Source of the DNA: Cupriavidus pauculus
GTDB lineage: Bacteria > Pseudomonadota > Gammaproteobacteria > Burkholderiales > Burkholderiaceae
Assembly (NCBI RefSeq): GCF_003854935.1
Contig: NZ_CP033969.1
Span: forward strand, 3,162,001-3,226,000
Direction: 5' to 3'
Length of the DNA stretch: 64,000 nucleotides
Shown here: positions 20,294 through 29,187 of the stretch, piece after piece
How positions within the stretch are numbered: position 1 is the stretch's first letter
Layout: each line of letters starts with the position of its first letter
Notes under the pieces: generated by a model
Seen by the model: only the letters and a program-made list of their open reading frames with translations
The model's database searches: none
What the model was told of the DNA's origin: nothing
Made by a program: the position numbers and the translations under genes

Positions 20294-21034
20294 ATGGAAC
20301 GCAACGCAGCGACGGCAGCCCCGGCTGCCCTGGTATTTGGTGGATCCCGCGGCATTGGCGCCGCCATCGCACGGCGGCTGGCCCGCGACGGCTTTCGCGT
20401 GGCGCTGACCTACGCCACCAGCCCCGGCAAGGCCGCCGAGGTGGTTGCAGCCATCGAGGCCGACGGCGGCCAGGCCGTGGCCATTGCCGCCGACAGCGCC
20501 GATCCGGCCGCGATCCGCGCCGCTGTGCGGCAGGCCGTGGCTCGCTTTGGCGCGCTGGACGCCGCCGTGGTCAACGCCGGCCTGCTGCGGCTGGGCCGGC
20601 TGGAGCAGTTCACCGACACCGACCTCGATGCCATGCTCGACGTCAACATCCGGGGCGTGTTCGTGGCCATCCAGGCGGCGGCCGGCGCCATGCGCGACGG
20701 CGGCCGGATCATCACCATCGGCAGCAACACGGCCATCCGCACCGGCTCGGTGGGCGGGGCGGTCTACGCCATGACCAAGGCGGCCGTGGCGTCGCTGGTG
20801 CAGAACCTGGCGCTGGAACTGGCGCCGCGCGGCATCACGGTCAACAACATCCAGCCCGGCCCGACCGAGACCGACATGACATCGTCGATGGTCGAGCACC
20901 TGATCGCGCGGATCCCGCTCGGCCGGATCGGCCAGCCCGACGAAATTGCCGGCCTGGCGGCGTGGCTGGCCAGCCCGGCGTCGGCCTACATGACCGGCGC
21001 CAGCCTGACCATCGACGGCGGCTACGTGCTTTGA
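20294..21034 (+). CDS. SDR-family oxidoreductase
   Basis: 246 residues, classical short-chain dehydrogenase. Cofactor motif [18 protein letters not shown] (TGxxxGxG variant with GGS), NAG motif in [14 protein letters not shown], and the active site Ser (IGSNTAIR) with YxxxK in [11 protein letters not shown]. The GGSRGIG start and PGPTETDM tail resemble E. coli BdcA as well as FabG-like reductases. It lies alone on the plus strand and its 3' end overlaps the convergent LysR gene by 13 bases. Substrate unknown. Confidence 0.85.
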   Translation: MERNAATAAPAALVFGGSRGIGAAIARRLARDGFRVALTYATSPGKAAEVVAAIEADGGQAVAIAADSADPAAIRAAVRQAVARFGALDAAVVNAGLLRLGRLEQFTDTDLDAMLDVNIRGVFVAIQAAAGAMRDGGRIITIGSNTAIRTGSVGGAVYAMTKAAVASLVQNLALELAPRGITVNNIQPGPTETDMTSSMVEHLIARIPLGRIGQPDEIAGLAAWLASPASAYMTGASLTIDGGYVL

Positions 21035-21954
21035 GCGCCCCGGCCTTCGGCAAAGATGCCCATGCGGTGCTGGATGAACGCCAGCACCTCCTGCGCGGCG
21101 GCCGGCAGCGGCCGTCCGGCCTTGACCAGCAGCCGCGCCTGCGTGCCGCGGCACAGCGGGTGGTCCACCGGCACCGTCGCCAGGCTGCCGGCGGCCACCT
21201 CGCGGTAGGCAGCAAACTGGCCGATCAGCGTGACAAAGTCGTCGTAGGCCACGAACTGCTTGAGCGCGGACAGCGAGTTGGTCACCAGCGTGGGCCGGAT
21301 GCGGATGTTCTCGGCAAACTCCAGCATCCGTGCCGCGTGGCCGATGCCGTACGACTCGGGCATCAGCGCCAGCGGATAGGCCATCACGTCATGCAGCGTG
21401 GCCGGCCCGCCGCGCAGCGCCAGCGGGTGGTCGTGGCGGGTCAGCAGCACGATGGGCTGCGACGCGCTGGCCCGGTACTCGATGCGCGGGTGCAGCGGCG
21501 GGTTGTAGGCCAGCCCGATGTGCGCGCGGCTTTCCGCCACCTCGTTGAGCACGTCGTCCACGGGCAGGATCTCCATGCGGATGTCGACCATCGGGTATTG
21601 CGCGCAGAACGGCGCCACCACCTCGTTGACCAGCGCGTCGACGTAGCCCTCGCTCAGCACGATCTGCACCATGCCCTGCTGCAGCCCCTGCAGCGCGTGG
21701 AGCTGGTCTTCGAGCTTTTCCTGGTGCGAGCGGTAGCCGCGCCAGAACTCCAGCAGGTGCGCCGCCGCCTCGGTGGGCCGCACGCCGCGCGCCTGGCGCT
21801 CGAACAGCGTGGTGCCCAGTTCCTCTTCAAGCAGCCGGATCTGCCGCGTGATGACCGACGGCGACGTGTTCAGGCTTTCCGCCGCGCCCCGGATCGTGCC
21901 GTGCGCCAGCACCTCCCGGAAATAGCGCAGCCGCTGCTGGTTGATTTCCCGCAT
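21022..21954 (-). CDS. LysR-type transcriptional regulator
   Basis: 310 residues. N-terminal winged helix at about 5-64 ([40 protein letters not shown]) followed by a LysR substrate-binding domain ([33 protein letters not shown]). It is divergent from an MFS-transporter/creatininase unit with 164 bases between starts, the standard arrangement for autoregulation plus activation of the divergent operon. The effector is probably the MFS substrate or a product. Its 3' end overlaps the SDR gene. Confidence 0.9.
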   Translation of the reverse strand: MREINQQRLRYFREVLAHGTIRGAAESLNTSPSVITRQIRLLEEELGTTLFERQARGVRPTEAAAHLLEFWRGYRSHQEKLEDQLHALQGLQQGMVQIVLSEGYVDALVNEVVAPFCAQYPMVDIRMEILPVDDVLNEVAESRAHIGLAYNPPLHPRIEYRASASQPIVLLTRHDHPLALRGGPATLHDVMAYPLALMPESYGIGHAARMLEFAENIRIRPTLVTNSLSALKQFVAYDDFVTLIGQFAAYREVAAGSLATVPVDHPLCRGTQARLLVKAGRPLPAAAQEVLAFIQHRMGIFAEGRGAQST

Positions 21955-22118
21955 ATCCCGCCTCTTTGTTGCGTAAGCGTCACCCAGGCATGGTCGCCAA
22001 GTGGACTGTTGCCCTGGGAAGAACGAAGTGTGGATTTTGTTGCTGTTGGTGTCAGTCTACGCGGCTGCCACTATCCAAGCCAATCCCACAACCATCACAA
22101 CGCTCTGGAGACTGGCAA

Positions 22119-23414
22119 ATGTTAGTGATGTCCAACCCCGCCGCCGTCGACGGCACCGCCGCGCTGTACCAGAAGATCAACCTGCGGCTGCTGCCGTTCC
22201 TGCTGGTCTGCTACCTGTTCGCCTACCTGGACCGCGTCAACGTCGGCTTTGCCAAGCTGCAGATGCAGGGCGACCTGGGCTTCTCCGACGCCGCCTACGG
22301 CGTGGGGGCCGGCATCTTCTTCATCGGCTACGTGCTGTTCGAGATCCCGAGCAACCTGATGCTGCCGCGCGTGGGCGCCCGCAAGACGTTCAGCCGCATC
22401 CTGGTGCTCTGGGGCATCACGTCGGCCTGCATGATGTTCGTGCGCGACGTGCCCACGTTCTACGCCATGCGCTTCCTGCTGGGCGTGTTCGAGGCCGGCT
22501 TTGCGCCGGGCATGATCTATTACCTGTCCTGCTGGTACGGCCCGCAGCGCATGGCGCGCGCCATCGCCATCGTGTTCCTGGCCGGCCCCATCGGCGGCAT
22601 CATCGGCGGCCCGCTGTCCGCGTGGCTGATGACCGCGCTGGCCGGCCACGCCGGGCTGGCCGGCTGGCAATGGATGTTCCTGGTCGAAGGGCTGCCCTGC
22701 CTGGTGCTGGGCGTGCTGGCCTGGAAGCTCGTGCCCGACCGTCCCGCCGACGCCCACTGGCTGACCAGCGACGAGAAGCGGCTGCTGGAACAGGAACTGG
22801 CCGTGCCGGCCGCGCACAAGCACTCGTTCGGCGCCGTGGCGCGCGACTGGCGCATCTACGTGCTGGCCACCGCCTACTTCTGCGTGATCGCCGCCATCTA
22901 CGCACTGAGCTTCTGGCTGCCCACGCTGATCAAGGCCCAGGGCGTGACCGACACCGTGCAGCTGGGCTGGTACGCCGCCCTGCCCTACGTGGGCGGCGCC
23001 ATCGGCATGCTCTACATGGGCCGCCGCTCCGACCGCAAGGGCGAACGCCGCTACCACGCCGCCATCCCCGCGCTGGCCGGTGCCGCGCTGCTGGCCGGGA
23101 CGACGCTGGCCGACGGCCACCTGGCGGCCACGCTGGTGTTGCTGACGCTGGGCACCACCACGCTGTGGATGACCTACACCGTGTTCTGGGCCATGCCGTC
23201 CGAATACATCAAGGGCCCGGCCGCCGCCGGCGGCATCGCGCTGATCAACACCATCGGGCTGTCGGGCGGCTTCTGGGGCCCGGCCATCATCGGCTGGGCC
23301 AAGACCGCCACCGGCAGCCTGCATCCCGGCGTGCTGGTCATGGCGGCCATGCCGCTGGCCGCCGCGCTGATCATCCTGGCCATGCGCATGCCGACCCGCG
23401 CGGCGCATGCCTGA
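22119..23414 (+). CDS. MFS transporter, anion:cation symporter type
   Basis: 431 residues, about 12 transmembrane helices. N-terminal INLRLLPFLLVCYLFAYLDR and VNVGFAKLQMQ are the ACS/phthalate-permease signature, and the gene shows the conserved EIPSNLMLPRVGARKTFSRI loop. Substrates in this family are mostly organic anions. GGAG is eight bases before the ATG at 22,119. It is followed 50 bases later by a creatininase-family amidohydrolase, so the pair probably imports and hydrolyses one compound. Confidence 0.9.
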   Translation: MLVMSNPAAVDGTAALYQKINLRLLPFLLVCYLFAYLDRVNVGFAKLQMQGDLGFSDAAYGVGAGIFFIGYVLFEIPSNLMLPRVGARKTFSRILVLWGITSACMMFVRDVPTFYAMRFLLGVFEAGFAPGMIYYLSCWYGPQRMARAIAIVFLAGPIGGIIGGPLSAWLMTALAGHAGLAGWQWMFLVEGLPCLVLGVLAWKLVPDRPADAHWLTSDEKRLLEQELAVPAAHKHSFGAVARDWRIYVLATAYFCVIAAIYALSFWLPTLIKAQGVTDTVQLGWYAALPYVGGAIGMLYMGRRSDRKGERRYHAAIPALAGAALLAGTTLADGHLAATLVLLTLGTTTLWMTYTVFWAMPSEYIKGPAAAGGIALINTIGLSGGFWGPAIIGWAKTATGSLHPGVLVMAAMPLAAALIILAMRMPTRAAHA

Positions 23415-23464
23415 GGCCGGCCGATAACCACCCGACACCCCCCACGTCCAACAAGGAGTGAACC

Positions 23465-24214
23465 ATGCTGCTGTACTTTTCCACCTGGTCAGAAGTCGAA
23501 CAGTATCTGCAACGCAGCCGCACCATTGTCGTGCCGATCGGCTCGAACGAGCAGCACGGCCCCACGGGCCTGCTGGGCACCGACTGGATGTGCCCGGAGA
23601 TCATCTGCCGCCATGCCGAACAGCAGGCCGACATCCTGGTGGCGCCGACGTTCAACATCGGCATGGCCCAGCACCACCTGGGCTTTGCCGGCACGATCTC
23701 GCTGCGCCCGTCGACGTTCATCGCCGCCATCGTGGACTGGACGCGCTCGCTGGCCCGCCACGGCTTCGAGAAGATCCTGTTCCTGAACGGCCACGGCGGC
23801 AACATCGCGTCCATCGAGGCCGCGTTCTCCGAGCTCTACGCCGAGTCCAGCTTCGCGGGCCGCCGCGCCGGCTTTGCGATGAAGCTGACCAACTGGTGGG
23901 ACCTGGAAGGCGTCAACGACCTGGCCAAGGAAATGTTCCCGACCGGCCACGGCGCCCACGCCACGCCGTCCGAGATCGCGGTGACGCAGTACGCCTACGC
24001 CCACGCCATCAAGCACGCCGACTACTCGCCGCGCATCGCCCCGTCCGGCCCGATCCGCGAAGCGCTGGACTTCCGCGCCCGCTTTCCCGACGGCCGCATG
24101 GGCTCCGATCCGAACCAGGCCACGCCGGAAAAGGGCCGCGCCCTGGTGGAACTGGCAGCCACCAGCCTGGTGAAGGAACTGGCGGCCTTCGGGGCGGAGA
24201 AGGTGCCGGGGTGA
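23465..24214 (+). CDS. Creatininase-family amidohydrolase
   Basis: 249 residues, about the family's usual length. Metal-ligand pattern visible: E29-x-H31 in PIGSNEQHGP, D40 in LLGTDW, H70/H71 in MAQHHLGF, and GHGGN at 109-113, followed by ATPSE. The family comprises creatininase, MftE-like peptidases and FAPy-deformylase-like enzymes that hydrolyse cyclic amides. AAGGAG precedes the ATG. Together with the MFS transporter and the divergent LysR gene it forms a probable uptake-and-degradation unit; the actual substrate is unknown. Confidence 0.87.
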   Translation: MLLYFSTWSEVEQYLQRSRTIVVPIGSNEQHGPTGLLGTDWMCPEIICRHAEQQADILVAPTFNIGMAQHHLGFAGTISLRPSTFIAAIVDWTRSLARHGFEKILFLNGHGGNIASIEAAFSELYAESSFAGRRAGFAMKLTNWWDLEGVNDLAKEMFPTGHGAHATPSEIAVTQYAYAHAIKHADYSPRIAPSGPIREALDFRARFPDGRMGSDPNQATPEKGRALVELAATSLVKELAAFGAEKVPG

Positions 24215-24243
24215 GCTGTTGCGCTTGAATTGCCAATGGTTGT

Positions 24244-24370
24244 CTCCCCTCTCCCGCAAGGCGGGAGAGGGGCCGGGGGAGAGGGCATGGCTGTGCAAGC
24301 CACGACATGTCGCATTGTGAGCCGCTGACCCTCTCCCCCAACCCCTCTCCCGCGCGCGGGAGAGGGGAGC
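24244..24370. repeat. BIME-like composite palindromic repeat
   Basis: Same family as the array at 17,441. A hairpin at 24,244-24,271 (CTCCCCTCTCCCGC-aag-GCGGGAGAGGGG), the tag GCCGGGGGAGAGGGC, a 50-base unique centre, the inverted tag and a second hairpin (CCCCTCTCCCGCGCGCGGGA) ending in GAGGGGAGC. A single unit here. It sits between convergent genes, where such elements can act as transcript ends. Confidence 0.8.
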
Positions 24371-24409
24371 AAAACCCGGCGGAAGCCCACCCGCCAACCA
24401 CGCCCCGCC

Positions 24410-24946
24410 CTACCGCCGCCCCGCCATCGCTTCGAACACCCCGTCCCGGATCACCAGCGCGTGCATCAGCGCGGCAGCCAAATGCAGCAGGACCACGGCG
24501 AACAGCGTGAGCCCGAGCCATGTGTGCAACGTCCGCAGCAGCGCGAACGCGGTGACGTTGGCGGGCAGCAGCGGCGGCAGGTGGAAACTGCCGGCCATCG
24601 TCACCGGGTAGCCGCCGGCCGACAGCATGGCCCAGCCCACCAGCGGCATTGCCAGCATCAGCGCGTAGAGCACCGCGTGCGATGCCTTGGCGACGAACCG
24701 TTGCGCGGCGGGCATGTGGGCCGGCAGCGGGGGCACGCCGCGCCGCAGCCGCACGGCCAGCCGGACGATGACGAGCAGCAGCAGCGCGATGCCCAGCGGC
24801 CGGTGCAGCGCCACGAGCGTGTCATGCGCGCGCGACACCGTAAACACCATTCCCACGCCGACGAACAGCATCGCCAGGATCAGCACGGCCATCAGCCAGT
24901 GCAGCAGCTTCTGCACGCCGCTGAATTGAGTCGAAGTTGCCTTCAT
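24410..24946 (-). CDS. Cytochrome b561
   Basis: 178 residues, inner membrane, four hydrophobic helices. Haem-ligand histidines lie in the expected places: LLHWLMAVLILAML (helix 1), LVALHRPLGIALLLL (helix 2) and LRTLHTWLGLTLFAVVLLHL (helix 4). It transfers electrons between the quinone pool and a periplasmic partner. It lies ten bases downstream of a catalase-related peroxidase, an arrangement suggesting it supplies electrons for periplasmic peroxide reduction. Confidence 0.9.
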   Translation of the reverse strand: MKATSTQFSGVQKLLHWLMAVLILAMLFVGVGMVFTVSRAHDTLVALHRPLGIALLLLVIVRLAVRLRRGVPPLPAHMPAAQRFVAKASHAVLYALMLAMPLVGWAMLSAGGYPVTMAGSFHLPPLLPANVTAFALLRTLHTWLGLTLFAVVLLHLAAALMHALVIRDGVFEAMAGRR

Positions 24947-24956
24947 GCCGGGTTCC

Positions 24957-26036
24957 TCACTGGATGGCCTTCGGTTCGCGGGCGGCGGTTGCCTCCTCGC
25001 GCGTGCGGCGCTGGTACGACACCGCGTAGGCGGCCGAGCGCGCCGCCAGCAGCGGATCGGCCGACGTGGCGATGCCTACCGGCAGCACGGTCGGGTCGAA
25101 GTTGACGTCGCGGCACGGGCCGTCGTCCTGCGCCGTGGCGCGTTCCAGCACCAGCGTGCCGGCGTCGATCTGCGGGCGGTCGTCGGGCCAGACCTGCGTG
25201 GCGTCGTCGGTGACATCGCCGGGCGCGCCCAGCGTCAGCACCAGCCGCCAGCGCAGCGGCCCGGCCTGCAGCCGCTGCATCAGGTCCGCCGCCAGGAACG
25301 ATGCCTGCCCGCGCTCGGCCGCGCTCACCGGCGCGTACGGCAGCTCCGGCTGCACCGCCCAGCGCACGGCCTGCCGCTTGCCGCCGGCATCGACCAGGTA
25401 GAACGCATTGACGCTGTAGTACGCGGCATTGGCAAAGCTGGACGAAGGCGGATGCGCCTGGATCCAGCCCTGGAACGCGGCCAGCGCCGGCGCGCCGGCG
25501 GCAAACGCCTTGAGCCTGGCGGGATCGGGCTTGTGGGTGGCGGGATCGGGCTGACTGGCCTGCAGCAACTGGTAGAACTGTTCCGGCGTGTGCACCGGAA
25601 AGCGCGGTACCGAGTTCATGCCGGTGCGCCACTGCTGGCCGTCGGCCTGCGTGAACATCAGCGCCAGGCTGCGGATCGGCACGCTGCCGTCGGGCGCCAG
25701 CGGATTGCCGCCGGGCAGCGCAAAGCGCCCGGTCACCGGCGTGCGGCCGGGCGCGAACACGCCCGCGCTGGACACCTGCGCGGCCGCGCCGTTGCTGTCG
25801 AAGTAGCCGGCCACGCACACGCCCTTGGCGTGGTTGCGGCGATAGCCCGCGTGCAGGCCGTCGTTACGCTGGAACTGGTCGACAATGGCGCGCGTGGATA
25901 GCCGCTGCGGGCCGATCCAGCCGCCCGTGTAGGCAAAGCCGCCCGCCAGTACCAGCACGATGGCGCCGATGGCGCCGAGCCGGCATGGCACGCAGATGGG
26001 CTTGCCCGGGTGGGAATGTGGGGTGTTGTCGGTCAA
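24957..26036 (-). CDS. Periplasmic catalase-related haem peroxidase (SrpA-like)
   Basis: 359 residues, the shortened catalase type (full catalases are about 480 or more). One membrane anchor or uncleaved signal at about 21-40 (AIGAIVLVLAGGFAYTGGW). Catalase-fold features: YRRNHAKGVCVAGYFDSNG with the distal-side His, SLALMFTQADGQQWRTGMN, and RRTREEATA at the end. Such proteins lack much of the C-terminal domain and act as peroxidases. Cotranscribed with cytochrome b561 directly downstream. Confidence 0.88.
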   Translation of the reverse strand: MTDNTPHSHPGKPICVPCRLGAIGAIVLVLAGGFAYTGGWIGPQRLSTRAIVDQFQRNDGLHAGYRRNHAKGVCVAGYFDSNGAAAQVSSAGVFAPGRTPVTGRFALPGGNPLAPDGSVPIRSLALMFTQADGQQWRTGMNSVPRFPVHTPEQFYQLLQASQPDPATHKPDPARLKAFAAGAPALAAFQGWIQAHPPSSSFANAAYYSVNAFYLVDAGGKRQAVRWAVQPELPYAPVSAAERGQASFLAADLMQRLQAGPLRWRLVLTLGAPGDVTDDATQVWPDDRPQIDAGTLVLERATAQDDGPCRDVNFDPTVLPVGIATSADPLLAARSAAYAVSYQRRTREEATAAREPKAIQ

Positions 26037-26106
26037 GGGGGGCTCCCGTCGAGTGTGGACTCATCGGGTATACGCCCAAACCGGGGCGTCTATTCCCCCC
26101 GCCCGC

Positions 26107-26129
26107 AAAAAGCCCGGCCGGGACCGGGC
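26107..26129 (-). terminator. Rho-independent terminator of the YdfG-like gene
   Basis: On the minus strand GCCCGG-TCCCGG-CCGGGC is followed immediately by TTTTT, 15 bases after the stop at 26,144. A six-pair GC stem with a U-tract is a good intrinsic terminator, separating this gene from the catalase gene downstream. Confidence 0.8.
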
Positions 26130-26143
26130 GATTCGACAAACGC

Positions 26144-26899
26144 TTACGGCTTCTCGCGGTGAATCGAGAGCGCGCTGAACGACTGCGTTACCGGCATCAC
26201 TTCCAGGTAGTTGATGTTCACGCGCGCCGGCAGCGTGGCGGCCCAGAACACGGTCTCGGCGATATCGTCGGGCGTCAGCGCGTCGGCGCCTTCGTAGACC
26301 TTTTCCACGCGCGACTGGTCGCCACGGAAGCGCACGGCCGAGAACTCGGTGCCGCCCACCAGCCCTGGCGCCACGTCGGTCACGCGCACGCGCGTGCCGG
26401 TCAGGTCTGCGCGCAGGTTCAGCGAGAACTGGTGGACGAACGCCTTGGTGGCGCCGTAGACGTTGCCGCCCGGGTAGGCGTAGGCGCCGGCCACCGAGCC
26501 GATATTGACCACGTGGCCGCGATTGCGCGCCACCATGCCGGGCAGCACCGCGCGCGTCATGTAGGTCAGGCCCTTGATGTTGGTGTCGACCATGGTGTCC
26601 CACTGGTCGACGTCGGCGCGGTGCGCCGGCTCCAGCCCCAGCGCCAGCCCGGCGTTGTTCACCAGCACGTCGACGTCGGCATAGTCGGCCGGCAGGCCGG
26701 CCACGGCGGCCTCCACAGCGGCGCGGTCGCGCACGTCCAGCACCAGCGGCAGCACGTTGTCGCGGCCCAGTTCATCGACCAGTGCCTGCAGGCGGTCTTC
26801 ACGGCGGCCCGCGGCGATGACGCGATGGCCGGCGCCGACAAAGCGGCGGGCGATGGCGGCGCCAAACCCCGCGGTGGCACCGGTGACGAATACGATCAT
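26144..26899 (-). CDS. YdfG-like SDR (3-hydroxy acid dehydrogenase)
   Basis: 251 residues. Rossmann motif MIVFVTGATAGFGAAIARRF at the N-terminus, NNAGLALGLEPAH, and catalytic S/YxxxK in NIGSVAGAYAYPGGNVYGATK. The LALGLEPAH and VAPGLVGGTEFSAVRF blocks are typical of YdfG, an NADP-dependent dehydrogenase of L-allo-threonine, serine and 3-hydroxypropionate/malonic-semialdehyde type substrates. Monocistronic, ended by a clear terminator. Confidence 0.92.
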   Translation of the reverse strand: MIVFVTGATAGFGAAIARRFVGAGHRVIAAGRREDRLQALVDELGRDNVLPLVLDVRDRAAVEAAVAGLPADYADVDVLVNNAGLALGLEPAHRADVDQWDTMVDTNIKGLTYMTRAVLPGMVARNRGHVVNIGSVAGAYAYPGGNVYGATKAFVHQFSLNLRADLTGTRVRVTDVAPGLVGGTEFSAVRFRGDQSRVEKVYEGADALTPDDIAETVFWAATLPARVNINYLEVMPVTQSFSALSIHREKP

Positions 26900-27080
26900 G
26901 GTTAGCTCTCCAGCTTCAGACAGGTTCGGCCACGGATACTACACCGTCACCCGGGGCGACGGCAGCGGCGGCCGCGGCAATCCATGGATTTCCCGACTGC
27001 CGGCTGTGATGCCAGGGCATCTCGCGCATCGAAGGCCGGGGGCGCGGGCTTGACGCACTGGCACGCCTGCGCGGCCCGGC

Positions 27081-27722
27081 TCACAGCGGCTGCCAGCCCC
27101 CGCCGGTGGCCACCATCTCCTGCTTCAGTTCCAGCGTCCCGCTGCCGCGCATCACGCGCGCCAGCACGGGAAAGGCGCCCTGCACCATCGCGTCATGCGC
27201 CCACGGCGCCGGCTCCAGCGTGTACGTGTAGCGCACGGTCGTGGCCAGCCGGGCCGGCTTGTCGGCGGTGTCGTGGGGCTTGTCCCAGCCGGTGACCCGC
27301 GCCACCCGCACGTGGCCGTAGCAGAGGTCGGGCGCGTCGGCGCCGGCCGTGCGGGCGGCCGTGCGCGGATGGGGATTGAGCTGCTGGCGGCCCTTGTCGG
27401 TCAGGTCGTAGCGCAGCGCCTTGACCACCTCGTCGGTACCGTCCTGGTGGTGCAGCGTCATCTGGGCCGGCACGTGCGCCACCAGCCCCGCGTGTTCGAG
27501 CGCCGGCATCTGGATGCCATCGCGCAGCTGCGTGGCGCCCGGGCCGTCCGGCACGTCGACGGGCCAGGCATGGCGGCCGATGCAGAGGTCGCCGTGCGCC
27601 TGCAGGTGCTGGTCCAGCGCGGCGCGGAAGCCGGCCTCGCTGGCCATGTCGGGACGGTCGCAGCCGGCCAGCAGCAGCGTGGTGGTGGCCGCCAGCGCGG
27701 CCAGGGTCAGGATCGGTTTCAT
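27081..27722 (-). CDS. Putative lipoprotein
   Basis: 213 residues. Lipoprotein signal with lipobox LLLAGC (Cys at residue 20). The mature part has no recognised domain; it contains a few cysteines (GDLCIGRH, PDLCYGHV) that could form a disulfide. Its ATG overlaps the stop of the cytochrome c peroxidase gene (ATGA), so it belongs to that unit. Function unknown. Confidence 0.75.
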   Translation of the reverse strand: MKPILTLAALAATTTLLLAGCDRPDMASEAGFRAALDQHLQAHGDLCIGRHAWPVDVPDGPGATQLRDGIQMPALEHAGLVAHVPAQMTLHHQDGTDEVVKALRYDLTDKGRQQLNPHPRTAARTAGADAPDLCYGHVRVARVTGWDKPHDTADKPARLATTVRYTYTLEPAPWAHDAMVQGAFPVLARVMRGSGTLELKQEMVATGGGWQPL

Positions 27723-29107
27723 TGGACTTCGGCGGTGTTGGCGGCGCCCGGCTTGCGGGCGGCGGGGTCGGCCATCGCGTTGGCGACGGTATGCGCATGC
27801 GCGCCGCTGGCGTCGGGCCCGGGCGGCGGCACGTAGCCATCGGTCAGCGTCTTCAGGAAGGCAACCAGGTCCTGCATCTCCTGGTCGGTCATCGGCGGCG
27901 GGCTGCCGGCACGGCGCTTGTCCAGCGGCATCTGGCCGTCGATATTGGCGCGGTAGCGGGCCGGCAGGTCGTTGAACTTGGCCACCCGGCCCTGCGCATC
28001 GCGCGGATACCAGTCCTGCGGCGCGGTGTCGCGCGTGTTGTAGAAGCGCACCACCTCTTCCAGCGACCTGAACACGCCGTTGTGCATGAACACGTGGCGC
28101 GTGGCGACGTTGCGCAGCACCGGCGTCTTGAACATGCCGCACGTGGCGGCGGCGCCCTTGTCGCGGCCGGGCCGGTGGTCGGTGCGCAGCGGCCCGCACA
28201 GCCCCAGGTCGAAGTACCGGGGGTCGGCGTTGGCCGGGATGGCCGGATTGCGCGGCACGCCAATGGCCGAGAACGAGTAGTCGCTGGTCATGTCCTGGCT
28301 GCCGTCGTTGCCGCCGCCCAGCAGGTGGCAGGCCATGCAGTTGCCCTTGTTCGGGTCCAGGAACACGCGCAGGCCGCGCACTTCGGCATCGGTCAGCGCG
28401 CCGCCCACCTTGTTGTTGCGGTAGCGGTCGAACTTGCTGCTGTACGGGTGGAAGCTGCGGTCTTCCACCTGGAACGCCTGCAACGCGGCGCCGACCAGCG
28501 CGAACGCCTTGTCGGTATCGTCCAGCGCGGCGGGGCCGTAGGCGGCCCGGAACGCGGCGGCGTTGGGGCCGTGGCGCACGGCGTCCACCACGGCGGCCTT
28601 GTCGCGGGCGGCCATTTCATTGGCGGCCAGCAGCGGGATGGCGGCCTGCTCGGCGATGGTGTTGGCGCGGCCGTCCCAGGTCAGGCCGCCGCCGGGACCG
28701 GGCGGGCTGATCATGTCGGGGTTCTCGAACGTGTCCGAGTACGGGTTGGTGTACTCCTTGTACATCAGCGTCGGCACGGCGCGCGTGCCGGGCTGCCTGC
28801 CATCGGCGCCGCCAAGCTGCACGGCCAGGTCGTTGGCCGGGGCAAAGGCGTGCTGGGGGTCGTGGCAGGTGGCGCACGACATCGTGCCCGACCCGGACAG
28901 CGACCGGTCGACGAACAGCACGGCGCCCAACTGCGCGGCGGGCGACAGCGGCGATTGGGGGGACGTTGGCGCGGATGGCGCGGACACGCGCTGCACGGCC
29001 GGCGGCGCGGCGGCGGCCCGGGGCGCCTCGGTGGCCGGCTTGCAGGCGGCCAGCGCAAGGCAAAGCATGGCCGCGGCACGGCGCGCGGCAAATCTGGAAT
29101 GACGCAT
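27719..29107 (-). CDS. Di-haem cytochrome c peroxidase (MauG/CcpA family)
   Basis: 462 residues. Two haem c sites: CATCH at 78-82 (SGTMSCATCHDPQHAF) and CMACH at 257-261 (NKGNCMACHLLGG). The N-terminal LCLALAACKP looks like a lipobox, so it is probably a lipid-anchored periplasmic protein. It either reduces hydrogen peroxide or modifies a protein, as MauG does. The C-terminal 40 residues (PDASGAHAHTVANAMADP) extend beyond the catalytic domain. Flanked by a phosphoesterase upstream and a coupled lipoprotein downstream. Confidence 0.9.
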   Translation of the reverse strand: MRHSRFAARRAAAMLCLALAACKPATEAPRAAAAPPAVQRVSAPSAPTSPQSPLSPAAQLGAVLFVDRSLSGSGTMSCATCHDPQHAFAPANDLAVQLGGADGRQPGTRAVPTLMYKEYTNPYSDTFENPDMISPPGPGGGLTWDGRANTIAEQAAIPLLAANEMAARDKAAVVDAVRHGPNAAAFRAAYGPAALDDTDKAFALVGAALQAFQVEDRSFHPYSSKFDRYRNNKVGGALTDAEVRGLRVFLDPNKGNCMACHLLGGGNDGSQDMTSDYSFSAIGVPRNPAIPANADPRYFDLGLCGPLRTDHRPGRDKGAAATCGMFKTPVLRNVATRHVFMHNGVFRSLEEVVRFYNTRDTAPQDWYPRDAQGRVAKFNDLPARYRANIDGQMPLDKRRAGSPPPMTDQEMQDLVAFLKTLTDGYVPPPGPDASGAHAHTVANAMADPAARKPGAANTAEVQ

Positions 29108-29187
29108 GGTTCAAGGGGCCGGTGGCAGCCGGCCCACGGGCAGGGGAAGAAAGGCAACCGCCCGGTTGGGCGGCTGCCGCGACGCCA

